A stretch of 64,000 bases of DNA from Methanoregulaceae archaeon (GTDB lineage Archaea; Halobacteriota; Methanomicrobia; Methanomicrobiales; Methanospirillaceae), in the NCBI GenBank assembly GCA_015660885.1, contig JACTUB010000007.1, forward strand, positions 1 through 64,000, given 5' to 3'. A program made the translations under genes and the position numbers. This document shows positions 25,092-32,783 of this stretch, piece by piece (positions within the stretch are counted from its first letter, which is position 1; each line of letters begins with the position of its first letter). A model generated the notes under the pieces. That model ran no database searches and had not been told where the DNA came from. It worked only from the letters and a program-made list of their open reading frames with translations.

Positions 25092-25208
25092 CCCTTGATT
25101 AAGGGCTCCGAGCTTGGGTCTGTAACTATTGATGTTAAGGGAAATAAAGGTGATCTTGGATCTGGAAGGAGGTTGATGAACCACAGGGGGTAGGTATACT
25201 CACTATAC
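25092..25208 (-). promoter_or_regulatory. Probable rpl11 operon leader
   Basis: About 20 bp before the L11 start is a perfect hairpin, CCCTT (25092-25096) with AAGGG (25101-25105) around GATT. Further upstream is the palindrome GTATA-CTCAC-TATAC (25194-25208), which contains TATA-like halves and would place transcription start near 25175. The hairpin could be an L1 or other autoregulatory site; no rRNA mimic is clear. Confidence 0.35.
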
Positions 25209-25758
25209 TCATGAGGGATGATGTCTATTCCTCCCAATCCGGCCCCGTTTCAGCTCCCGTTTACCTTTTATGACAGTCCAAATGGATTAATTCGCCAAAA
25301 AGCGACACTATTGTTTTACGATTGGCCCGATTCAGACTCCGTTTGGCTATATAGGGCCATATCGCAACTGAAAATGACCGCTAATAGCACCTAATGGAGG
25401 GCGGATACTGCAGAAAACGGAATATCTACACCTTACGGTTATCGCAGAAAATCACCCAGCAAAAAATCGCACCTAGATTCGATTGGCGGGGCGATCCTGG
25501 ATATTATGAGGGATAGATGGTCTGGCAGGAGCGGAAGGGTATGTCCGTATCCCCTCATTTCCATGTCGTAGAATGCTGCCTTCAGTTAACGGTCAGATAC
25601 ATGTCAGCAGAAAACCTCTGGGGGGAGTCGGGAAGGGATCACAAGGGAATTGATCCGATCATGATACCAGCGTAATCCTGCACCATCGTAATAATTAGGA
25701 TGAGAGAGAAAACCCTTCTGGAACCCATTCCCTGCATCCTAATACAGGAGGCACTCCC
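25209..25758. other. 550-bp gap with nothing recognisable
   Basis: No coding frame, tRNA-like fold, repeat or box C/D pair could be supported between the rpl11 leader and the PfpI-like gene. GGAGG at 25746-25750 is the ribosome site of that gene. Confidence 0.5.
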
Positions 25759-26358
25759 ATGAGAGATGTGATCACAATCCTGTTCAATGAGTTTGAAACG
25801 CTTGACGTGTTCGGGCCGATAGAGGTTTTGGGAAGATTACCCGGATATTTTAACCCGCTTTTCTATTCAATGACCGGGGAAATAATCACCAGCAGTCAGA
25901 ATGTCCCGGTTATGACCAGGCCCCTGTCTGAACTGAAATCCACCCCATATATTCTTTTCATTCCCGGAGGTATGGGGGCAAAGGAACTGGTTAATGATGA
26001 CTCGTTTGTCAATACCCTCAGATCACTGGCAGGGAACGCCGAATTCATACTGACCGTGTGTACCGGTTCAATACTCTTATCCAGGACCGGCATTCTGGAT
26101 GGGAGACGTGCCACTTCGAACAAACGGTTGTTTGCCTGGACAAAAACTGTTCCCGGCGTGAACTGGGTAAAAAAAGCGCGGTGGGTAAAAGATGGCACAA
26201 TCTATACGAGTTCGGGGGTCAGTGCCGGGACGGACATGGCATTGGGGTTCGTATCAGACCTGCTGGGGTATCCTGCAGCAAAACTGGTGAGCCGGGAGAT
26301 AGAATATGCGTGGAACGAAGATCCCGGATATGACCCGTTTTCGGAACTGTACCCGTAA
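25759..26358 (+). CDS. DJ-1/PfpI-family protein
   Basis: The 199-residue protein has the class I glutamine-amidotransferase-like fold of this family: ITILFNEFETLDVFGPIEVL at the start, ILFIPGGMGAKEL, and the nucleophile elbow FILTVCTGSILLSRTGIL with a Cys at its tip. ATSNKR and VKDGTIYTSSGVSAGTDMAL follow, a pattern like the amidase domains of GlxA-type regulators and isonitrile-hydratase-like proteins. The substrate is unknown. It is the only plus-strand gene inside the minus-strand ribosomal/ftsZ cluster. Confidence 0.85.
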   Translation: MRDVITILFNEFETLDVFGPIEVLGRLPGYFNPLFYSMTGEIITSSQNVPVMTRPLSELKSTPYILFIPGGMGAKELVNDDSFVNTLRSLAGNAEFILTVCTGSILLSRTGILDGRRATSNKRLFAWTKTVPGVNWVKKARWVKDGTIYTSSGVSAGTDMALGFVSDLLGYPAAKLVSREIEYAWNEDPGYDPFSELYP

Positions 26359-26388
26359 ATAGCTGGCACCGGAGTCGCTGCCAAGTCT

Positions 26389-26478
26389 TTAAATCCCCAG
26401 ACGTGCCCGGATTTTTTTGGGGGATGCATTCGGGCATCAGCCCAGCCACCCGCATGTAACCCAGGATACCCCCATCAT
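26389..26478 (-). pseudogene. Decayed 'GWLGWCPNA' leader module with in-frame TGA
   Basis: The frame overlaps the stop of the 366-residue membrane protein gene (ATGATG), as a coupled gene would. It reads MMGVSWVTCGWLG, then TGA, then CPNASPKKIRARLGI and TAA. The neighbouring membrane protein has GWLGWCPNA near its N-terminus, so here the second Trp codon TGG has become TGA. It looks like the start of a second family member that has been lost. Confidence 0.5.
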
Positions 26479-27575
26479 CGGACAGGTGCCGCAACCGCAG
26501 TTGTTTCACTCTCCGGCACCGAGTGGACCGTATCTGTCCCACCGCACGCATAGAGATCCGTAACCGCTATCCCGAAAATCGTTGAACCGATGGCCGTCAG
26601 CACCCCACAGGCAAGGAGGAAACCATAACAGACAACGGTCATCAGCACCTGTCCGCGGGAGAGAGAGAGGAAGAAGTCATAGTCATGGTTGAGCAGCAGC
26701 GGCGACTGGCCGATCAACACCGCAATGGCAGCTACCCCGAGAGCGATTACCCCATAGACAAGGATGCAGCCCAGCCACTCCCGCCACGTCTCCTTCATGA
26801 GGGTTACAGACACAGCAAGAGCAGGGAACAGTCCCTTGTTCTCCAGCACGATGACCGGAACGACATACTGGGCGAGCAGGAACTGGAGGATCGTAATGGC
26901 CATGATGATCGCCGAGAAGAAGAGCACGGAGCTGAGTATGTCTGGGAGATAGTACGCATAGGGCAGGTAGAACACAACCATCGAGATACTGAACACGATC
27001 TTCCCGAAGAGCTGGGTCTGGTTAACGACTACCTCGATAATAGTCCCGGCAACTGCCATCACGATTGAAAGTGCGGCAAGGGTGCCGGCGTGGGGGCTGA
27101 CAACAGAAAACGCGTCCCGGATTTTCAGGAATTTTCCAGTACTTCCATGGGACCGGTACAGGACCAGGCCTGCCAGCAGGAGGTTGAAACAAGACAGGCA
27201 TACTGCCTGGAGTAAAAAGATTCGCGTGTCAAACACCAGGAATGAATCCATGATGGGGATACCGACAAGGAAGGGCAGGGCGCTCTCGCTATTGGCAACG
27301 ATATTTGCTTCCGCCGTGATTAGGAACAGCATCACGATGCCGGCGAGGAGCGAGAACCAGAGTAACCGTTTATTCCTGATCAGGGTTTTTATGCTTCCTG
27401 TGGCGATACCAATCCCACGCTTGATACGGCCTGCGCTGCCGGCCCCGCCGGCCGGTTGTGCGGGATTTGCCGTGACTGACGGTACTACGAGCACCGTCGA
27501 TGTAGTGCGCATGGCCGGTGCATTCGGGCACCAGCCTAGCCAGCCGCGTATGACATCAGCAACGCGTGCCATCAT
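26475..27575 (-). CDS. Polytopic membrane protein with N-terminal GWLGWCPNA motif
   Basis: The 366-residue protein opens IRGWLGWCPNAPAMRT, a short motif (WCPNA) that heads several otherwise unrelated methanogen membrane proteins. A linker follows and then about six transmembrane helices between residues 70 and 345 (for example LLWFSLLAGIVMLFLI, AALSIVMAVAGTIIEVVV, TVVCYGFLLACGVLTAIG). The single Cys of the motif could bind metal or lipid; that is speculation. Its start overlaps the HTH regulator gene by 4 bp, so the two form a translationally coupled pair under one promoter. Confidence 0.7.
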   Translation of the reverse strand: MMARVADVIRGWLGWCPNAPAMRTTSTVLVVPSVTANPAQPAGGAGSAGRIKRGIGIATGSIKTLIRNKRLLWFSLLAGIVMLFLITAEANIVANSESALPFLVGIPIMDSFLVFDTRIFLLQAVCLSCFNLLLAGLVLYRSHGSTGKFLKIRDAFSVVSPHAGTLAALSIVMAVAGTIIEVVVNQTQLFGKIVFSISMVVFYLPYAYYLPDILSSVLFFSAIIMAITILQFLLAQYVVPVIVLENKGLFPALAVSVTLMKETWREWLGCILVYGVIALGVAAIAVLIGQSPLLLNHDYDFFLSLSRGQVLMTVVCYGFLLACGVLTAIGSTIFGIAVTDLYACGGTDTVHSVPESETTAVAAPVR

Positions 27576-28018
27576 ACCAGCACCTTTACTTTCGTGAACA
27601 GTTCTTCTGCTATCTTCGTCGGATCGGCAGTCTGCTCAATGCTGATGCCAAGCTCGGATGCGTAATCCCAGAGCAGCTCAACGCATTCGGTATACCGCTG
27701 GCATGTCCCGCAGTCACCCTCATGCTCATACCATACCTGCAAGCCATGCTTCTCAGATACGAAGATGATGGCCGCAGCCTGGAATGGTATGGATTGTCCG
27801 ATCAGGATACCCTGCTCTGCATTGATCTTCTCGACTGCGATCTGGTTTGCCTGCGCCATTTCGCGCAAAGTCGATTCGATCCTCTCGTCCATCAGAAGCA
27901 GCGCCCGCGAGACCGCCTGCCGGGAGATGCCGAGCAGGTTCGCTATCGTGATATTGGGCATGCCGCTGCGTCGCATCTTCCAGAACCCGAACTGTTTGTC
28001 GTTTGTTGGCAGGAGCAT
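27572..28018 (-). CDS. HTH transcriptional regulator with C-terminal cysteine cluster
   Basis: The 148-residue protein has an HTH near the N-terminus (NITIANLLGISRQAVSRALLL) preceded by FWKMRRSGM, then an amphipathic helix and a C-terminal sensor-like part. That part has HEGDCGTCQRYTECVELLWD, three cysteines spaced C-x2-C-x6-C, suggesting metal or Fe-S binding. It is first in a two-gene operon with the WCPNA-motif membrane protein. The promoter has an exact 20-bp palindrome between TATA and ATG, so autoregulation is likely. Confidence 0.75.
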   Translation of the reverse strand: MLLPTNDKQFGFWKMRRSGMPNITIANLLGISRQAVSRALLLMDERIESTLREMAQANQIAVEKINAEQGILIGQSIPFQAAAIIFVSEKHGLQVWYEHEGDCGTCQRYTECVELLWDYASELGISIEQTADPTKIAEELFTKVKVLV

Positions 28019-28020
28019 GT

Positions 28021-28040
28021 GTCAACATTTGAATGTTGAC
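28021..28040 (-). promoter_or_regulatory. Perfect palindromic operator of the HTH-membrane operon
   Basis: GTCAACATTTGAATGTTGAC is a 9-2-9 inverted repeat with no mismatch. It ends 2 bp before the ATG at 28018 and abuts the TATA box at 28041-28050. Any protein bound here would cover the transcription start, the usual site for an archaeal repressor. The encoded HTH protein is the best candidate. Confidence 0.7.
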
Positions 28041-28050
28041 TATATATATT
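28041..28050 (-). promoter_or_regulatory. TATA box of the HTH-membrane operon
   Basis: TATATATATT (plus strand) is centred about 27 bp before the ATG at 28018, so the transcript should be leaderless or nearly so. Confidence 0.6.
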
Positions 28051-28183
28051 TTCGGGGGGATGTCAGAAAAATGCATGGTGCAATTCCTTAAGACGTGGGA
28101 AAACCCGCAAAAAGTATCAGAAGACAATCCGTCAGAATTTTTTGAAGAATTGCAACTGAATTAAAAAAAGTTGAACCGAAACC

Positions 28184-28714
28184 TTACCGGTCTTTGAACT
28201 TCTCAACCACACGGACGTGATCGCCCCGTACCGTGATCGGGATGGGGACTATACTTTCGTACAGTTCGACAGTGATCTCTTCTTTTGCAGAATCAACGCG
28301 TTTAACTACTGCTTTCTCGCCTTTGAACGGTCCGGCGATCAGCTCGACAATAGTGCCTTCATCAATACCCGCGACAACCGGCTTAGGGATGAGAAAATGT
28401 CCGACTTCGGCAAGGCTCGTCTCACCTTTGATTACTGAGCGCGCGTGTGCAACTTTTTCTACGAGTTGCTCGATCCTGTTCAGTTTCTCCGGAGTTTCGA
28501 TGAGAACATATCCCTTCAATTCGTTGGGAACAATTATCGCGGTTACCTTGACGTCGGTCGCCTTGGTTTCTATTGCCTTGAGGATATTGTCAGCAACGGT
28601 CCGTTCCTGCTTGGAGGTCGTTTTTATCGCAAAGATGCGGTTGTTAAATACTTCAGGTATGGCAGGAATCTGAGGCGCTGCAGGCGCGGGAGGTACTGGT
28701 TGTGTCATGCCCAT
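28184..28714 (-). CDS. spt5: Transcription elongation factor Spt5
   Basis: The 176-residue protein has a Pro-rich N-terminal tail absent from many relatives, an NGN domain (FAIKTTSKQERTVADNILKA, IIVPNELKGYVLIETPEK) and a KOW domain (IVELIAGPFKGEKAVVKRVD). With Spt4 it clamps RNA polymerase and raises processivity. The secE stop and this ATG overlap (TGATG). In most euryarchaea rpl11 follows directly; here it lies about 3.1 kb further on. Confidence 0.96.
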   Translation of the reverse strand: MGMTQPVPPAPAAPQIPAIPEVFNNRIFAIKTTSKQERTVADNILKAIETKATDVKVTAIIVPNELKGYVLIETPEKLNRIEQLVEKVAHARSVIKGETSLAEVGHFLIPKPVVAGIDEGTIVELIAGPFKGEKAVVKRVDSAKEEITVELYESIVPIPITVRGDHVRVVEKFKDR

Positions 28715-28914
28715 CAGTGCGGTAATACGACGAAGAGCTCGTAGATGACAAATCCAATCAGGCCAACAACCAAAACGCCCGCCGCTGCGACGGTCGCGAT
28801 CTTGGTAAACTCTTCCCGGGTGGGGGTACGTGCGAGTTTTATCACCCGCAAATACTTGCGGAATAACTCCTCGTGGAGTAAATCGACATTGAAATCAGGT
28901 TTTGAAATTTCCAT
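28714..28914 (-). CDS. secE: Preprotein translocase subunit SecE (Sec61 gamma)
   Basis: The 66-residue protein has a charged amphipathic helix (LFRKYLRVIKLARTPTREEF) followed by a single transmembrane helix (TVAAAGVLVVGLIGFVIYEL), the complete Sec61-gamma plan. It clamps SecY in the membrane channel. It is wedged between ftsZ and spt5, with 6 bp and 1 bp at its borders, as in many euryarchaea. Confidence 0.94.
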   Translation of the reverse strand: MEISKPDFNVDLLHEELFRKYLRVIKLARTPTREEFTKIATVAAAGVLVVGLIGFVIYELFVVLPH

Positions 28915-28920
28915 ATCTGC

Positions 28921-30012
28921 TCACTTGAGAAAATCGATCTCAAACTGTTTTTGTACTTTGGGGGTAAGCTTCTCATTACGACCATATATTTGTGGCGACC
29001 GTACACCCGTGACAACCAGCAGGGTCCGCATCTTATTCTGCATCGCGGGATCGATCTGGGCACCCCAGATGATCCGCGCATTCTGGTCGACACGGTTGTA
29101 CACTTCCTGAACAACACCCTCGGCTTCTTCCATGGTCATATCCGGCCCACCGACCACGTTTACCAGTGCAGCTGTTGCACCGCTGATATCCACATCAAGA
29201 AGCGGGGATCTGATCGCCTTTTTTACCGAGTCGGCTGCTTTATCTTCGCTGTCACTCTCGCCCATCCCGATCATGGCGACGCCACCCCGCTCCATGACCG
29301 TTCGCACATCCGCAAAGTCCAGATTGACAAGCCCGGGCATGGTAATAAGTTCGGTGATACCCTTGACCGCCCGCATGAGCACTTCATCCGCCACTTTGAA
29401 CGCGGCGTACAGGGGAAGTTTGGGTACGACTTCGAGAAGCCGGTCGTTTGGTACGACAATAACGGTGTCCGCCACATCCCGGAGGCGTTCAAGCCCTGCT
29501 TCTGCATTCTCCATGCGGATGGCACCTTCCGCAGCGAATGGCAGCGTAACAATTGCAATGGTAAGTGCTCCTTCCTCCCGGGCAGCCTTCGCAACAACCG
29601 GGGCGCAACCCGTTCCAGTACCGCCACCGAGACCGACGGTGATGAAGACCATATCAGACCCGGAAACAACCGCCCGGATCTCCTGCTCATTTTCGAGGGC
29701 CGCTTCTTCCCCGATCTGGGGGATAGAGCCGGCACCGAGACCCCGGGTCCGTTGCCTGCCGACAAGGATGCGTTGATCTGCCTTGGTCCGGATGAGGTGC
29801 TGGGCATCCGTATTGATGGCAATGAGCTTTGCACCGTGGATGCCTTCCTCCATCATACGGGAGATCGTGTTCGATCCCCCGCCACCACAACCAATCACGG
29901 TGATCTCAGTTTTGAGCTCAGCCAAGATCTGGTCAAGGTCTTCATTATTCTGCGAAGGCAAGACAGTCTCGTCCCTCGCTTTTGTAAGTGCCTCTTCAAC
30001 AATTGACCTCAT
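28921..30012 (-). CDS. ftsZ: Cell-division GTPase FtsZ
   Basis: The 363-residue protein has the tubulin/FtsZ nucleotide motifs: [14 protein letters not shown], the signature [19 protein letters not shown], and the T7 synergy loop [15 protein letters not shown]. It polymerises with GTP into the division ring. The N-terminal extension of about 35 residues and the absence of a long C-terminal tail fit archaeal FtsZ1-type proteins. Its start overlaps the dtdA stop (ATGA). Confidence 0.98.
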   Translation of the reverse strand: MRSIVEEALTKARDETVLPSQNNEDLDQILAELKTEITVIGCGGGGSNTISRMMEEGIHGAKLIAINTDAQHLIRTKADQRILVGRQRTRGLGAGSIPQIGEEAALENEQEIRAVVSGSDMVFITVGLGGGTGTGCAPVVAKAAREEGALTIAIVTLPFAAEGAIRMENAEAGLERLRDVADTVIVVPNDRLLEVVPKLPLYAAFKVADEVLMRAVKGITELITMPGLVNLDFADVRTVMERGGVAMIGMGESDSEDKAADSVKKAIRSPLLDVDISGATAALVNVVGGPDMTMEEAEGVVQEVYNRVDQNARIIWGAQIDPAMQNKMRTLLVVTGVRSPQIYGRNEKLTPKVQKQFEIDFLK

Positions 30013-31316
30013 GGATACTTCTCCAACCCCGGGATGTGGATCTTAATTTCACTGCAGGAAGAAACCATGGCAGGCATAATCACCCTGCCATCAACCGTGA
30101 CCTCCTGACCCTCAGCCAGGTGCTTGTAGGAAGGTCCGGGCGGTACCCCGAGTTCGCGCGCTTTATGGGGATCAAACCTTACCTTACGTAGGATCAGGGT
30201 GTCTTTCTCCGTAACAGTGATCTCGTTACTACGTATGATTTTTACGCACAATGTATTTAAATCATTTATTATTTGTGACGAATGGCTTTCATACGTGATA
30301 AATTCGGGAAGAAGGCGATTATCCTGCGTAGAAAGGTGAACGAGGGGCAATTTTTCAAGATTTTTTATCAGCTCCGGCTCCCCGGATTTTACTGTTTCGC
30401 CCAGTAAAACCGGATCTATCCTGACAGTACAAAGTGCTCCCTCACCCTGCAGATCATGGATATAGCACCGGGTATCCGGCGAAACCTGCTCTGCCATCTT
30501 TCGGACATTCAGGTAGGTATCCCAGGATACATGTCCTATTGCCATAATCTCGCTTTCTGATAACCGGAGTATCGAGAGCCGTTTCAGCATGGAGGAAAGA
30601 TTGTTGAGGTTTTCGCGATCCAGTGCTTTCCGGTCGATATATGCTGCAACAGCCCCGCTCTTCACCATCATTGCCCGGACCAGCTCTTCATCCAGTAAGG
30701 CAATTTCCCGTGTATGGGCAATGTGCCCGAAAGCCCCCCGGGAGGTGAGAGCTATCTCGGTCTCACGGGCGGCGTAATGGGTACCGCCAAAACCGATGAG
30801 CGGAACAGGGTTTGTCGGGTATGCAGAGAGCACACTCTCCGCCACCGCCTTCCCGGCCTCCTGATCGGTCCATTCCTTCTCGGTACTTCCGATCTCAACG
30901 AAAAATGAGGGAAGGGAAAGTCCGGTCGGTCCATGATGGGTGACTTCGTATGACGCACGATAGCCTTCAGGACAGTGCTTTGCCAGCATGCGGAGCGTTG
31001 CCTGCATCATTGCCGTCGCTGCAGGGGCCAGAGTTCGGGGAGTCCCTCCGACTTCGGCAGTCCCAAAATTTCCGGTCACGTGGACAGTCAGGACAGGGAC
31101 AGGATTTACGCTGGAATGCCGTGAGAGAAAGATTACAAGATCAGCATCTGTCTGCCGGTCAACATGCTCAGCATGGATGATCCGCTCGGTAACTTCGATA
31201 AACTCGTATGTCCGGGCCTGCCCCTGCCACCTTCCGGTCCCGAGCATCTCTTCAATATGGTTCCGTATATTCACCCCCGCCTTGTCCTGCCGGGAGTTGA
31301 TAAGCGCAATCTCCAT
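30009..31316 (-). CDS. dtdA: D-aminoacyl-tRNA deacylase, archaeal (DtdA/GEK1 type)
   Basis: The 435-residue protein starts [18 protein letters not shown] and contains [47 protein letters not shown] and [15 protein letters not shown], the core motifs of archaeal/plant D-aminoacyl-tRNA deacylase. A C-terminal domain of about 170 residues follows (ending [15 protein letters not shown]), as in other Methanomicrobia. The enzyme removes D-amino acids from mischarged tRNA using zinc. The ATG at 31316 starts at conserved residues; GTG/ATG codons 7-8 positions upstream are alternatives. Confidence 0.9.
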   Translation of the reverse strand: MEIALINSRQDKAGVNIRNHIEEMLGTGRWQGQARTYEFIEVTERIIHAEHVDRQTDADLVIFLSRHSSVNPVPVLTVHVTGNFGTAEVGGTPRTLAPAATAMMQATLRMLAKHCPEGYRASYEVTHHGPTGLSLPSFFVEIGSTEKEWTDQEAGKAVAESVLSAYPTNPVPLIGFGGTHYAARETEIALTSRGAFGHIAHTREIALLDEELVRAMMVKSGAVAAYIDRKALDRENLNNLSSMLKRLSILRLSESEIMAIGHVSWDTYLNVRKMAEQVSPDTRCYIHDLQGEGALCTVRIDPVLLGETVKSGEPELIKNLEKLPLVHLSTQDNRLLPEFITYESHSSQIINDLNTLCVKIIRSNEITVTEKDTLILRKVRFDPHKARELGVPPGPSYKHLAEGQEVTVDGRVIMPAMVSSCSEIKIHIPGLEKYP

Positions 31317-31404
31317 CAAATTATAGTTGCCGTTCATCACGGTTAAGCCTGTTCTGATGCAGGATAGGTAAACACTATGAAGAAATACACATCATATTAT
31401 TACC

Positions 31405-31581
31405 ATGGATACGCATAAAATAGAAAAAATGTTTAAAGAAGCGGGTATTGAGAAGGAGATCACCTGCCCTCAGGCATTTGTACTCGCCGAAAAGCACAAG
31501 ATCGCAAAAAAAGATATCAGCGAGTACTGTAACTCCCACAAAATCAAGATCCGCGGCTGTCAGCTGGGCTGCTTTAAATGA
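31405..31581 (+). CDS. Conserved 58-residue protein coupled to moeA
   Basis: The frame from ATG at 31405 encodes a basic, helix-rich small protein (KIEKMFKEAGIEKEITCPQA, then FVLAEKHKIAKKDISEYCNS) ending KIKIRGCQLGCFK. The four cysteines, the last two as CQLGC, suggest metal binding. The middle resembles an HTH. Its stop overlaps the moeA start (ATGA), so the two are translated together. It may serve molybdenum or tungsten cofactor use, for example as a sensor. Proteins ending in this CQLGCF signature recur in methanogens as far as I recall, without assigned function. Confidence 0.7.
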   Translation: MDTHKIEKMFKEAGIEKEITCPQAFVLAEKHKIAKKDISEYCNSHKIKIRGCQLGCFK

Positions 31582-32783
31582 GTCTTTTTTTACAGGTCGT
31601 TTCAGTCTCAAAGGCGGTAGAAGAAGTCAGGAATATTGCGATAAGATGCGGGGACGAACCAGTACCTCTCATGGAGGCACTGCACCGCATTCTCGCACAG
31701 GACGTACGTGCCGATGTCGATATACCCGGCTTCACCCGCTCGGTCGTGGATGGTTTTGCCGTGCGTGCAGCCGACACCACGGGTTCAAGTGATGCTATTC
31801 CTTCGATGTTCACCTATCGTGGCAGAGTGGTAATGGGGGCGTTTGCAGATACTCCGGTAAAACCGGGTGAATGTATCTATGTTCCAACCGGAGGAATCCT
31901 CCCGGAAGGCGCTGATGCCGTCGTGATGATAGAAAATACCGAGCAGATCGGCGGGGAAATCCTCGTAAAAAAATCTGTGGCATATGGGGAAAATGTACTC
32001 CTTTTTAACGAAGATTTTTCCCGGGGGGATGTTGTATGTACAAGAGGGAAAAAACTCTCCCCACGGGATATTGGCGTACTGGCAGCTGCAGGATGCATCC
32101 AGGTTCCTGTCGTCAGGATGCCGAAGGTGGGTATCATCTCGACCGGCAACGAACTGGTCCCGGTCAGCAAAAAACCGCTGCCCGGACAGATCCGGGATGT
32201 CAACTCGTACGTGGTTGCATCATTTGTGCGGGAACAGGGATGTATACCGATATTCTTTGGGATTATACGGGATGACCGTGATGCACTTCGTTCTGTCATC
32301 GGAAAAGCAGCGGCAGAATGCGATGCAGTTCTGATCTCCGGTGGCAGTTCCAAGGATGACCGCGACATGGTGGCTGTAGTTATCGGAGAGTTGGGAGAGG
32401 TCCTGATCCACGGTATCGCGATAGCTCCCGGCAAACCCACCATTATCGGGAGGTGCAGGAATATCCCCCTGATCGGTCTCCCCGGCCACCCTGCTTCTGC
32501 ATTTATCGTACTCATTGCAATTGTCAGTCACCTTTTTGCCGGCATGACAGGTAAAACAGAAAACAGTATACGGGTAGTGCAGGCCACGCTCGGCCAGAAC
32601 GTGGCATCGTCGAAAGGAAGGGAGGATTATGTGCGTGTCGCAGTCCGGGACGGGATCGCCACTCCCGTCCTTGGAAAATCCGGGCTGCTGAACACCCTGG
32701 TGCAGAGCACCGGAGTAGTACGGGTACCTGCCGACAGCGAGGGGCTGGAAACCGGAACACGGGTCGAGGTAATTTTATGGTAA
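31578..32783 (+). CDS. moeA: Molybdopterin molybdotransferase MoeA, first copy
   Basis: The 401-residue protein has MoeA domains in order: N-terminal VDIPGFTRSVVDGFAVRAAD, IPTGG-type YVPTGGILPEGADAVVMIEN, the MogA-like domain (VGIISTGNELVPVSKKPLPG, then LISGGSSKDDRDMVAVVI and GLPGHPASAFIVL), and a C-terminal barrel. It inserts molybdate or tungstate into adenylylated molybdopterin, needed for formylmethanofuran and formate dehydrogenases. It overlaps the second moeA by 7 bp. Confidence 0.96.
   Translation: MSLFLQVVSVSKAVEEVRNIAIRCGDEPVPLMEALHRILAQDVRADVDIPGFTRSVVDGFAVRAADTTGSSDAIPSMFTYRGRVVMGAFADTPVKPGECIYVPTGGILPEGADAVVMIENTEQIGGEILVKKSVAYGENVLLFNEDFSRGDVVCTRGKKLSPRDIGVLAAAGCIQVPVVRMPKVGIISTGNELVPVSKKPLPGQIRDVNSYVVASFVREQGCIPIFFGIIRDDRDALRSVIGKAAAECDAVLISGGSSKDDRDMVAVVIGELGEVLIHGIAIAPGKPTIIGRCRNIPLIGLPGHPASAFIVLIAIVSHLFAGMTGKTENSIRVVQATLGQNVASSKGREDYVRVAVRDGIATPVLGKSGLLNTLVQSTGVVRVPADSEGLETGTRVEVILW

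Noticed and set aside
25209..25758. Possible small RNA with box C/D-like CTGA and ATGA strings
   Set aside because: The boxes are not correctly paired or spaced and no kink-turn can be drawn.
28951..30006. A 351-codon open frame on the plus strand across nearly the whole ftsZ gene
   Set aside because: It is antisense to a gene with all FtsZ motifs and has no domain, ribosome site or family-like sequence; long antisense frames are expected in GC-rich codon use.
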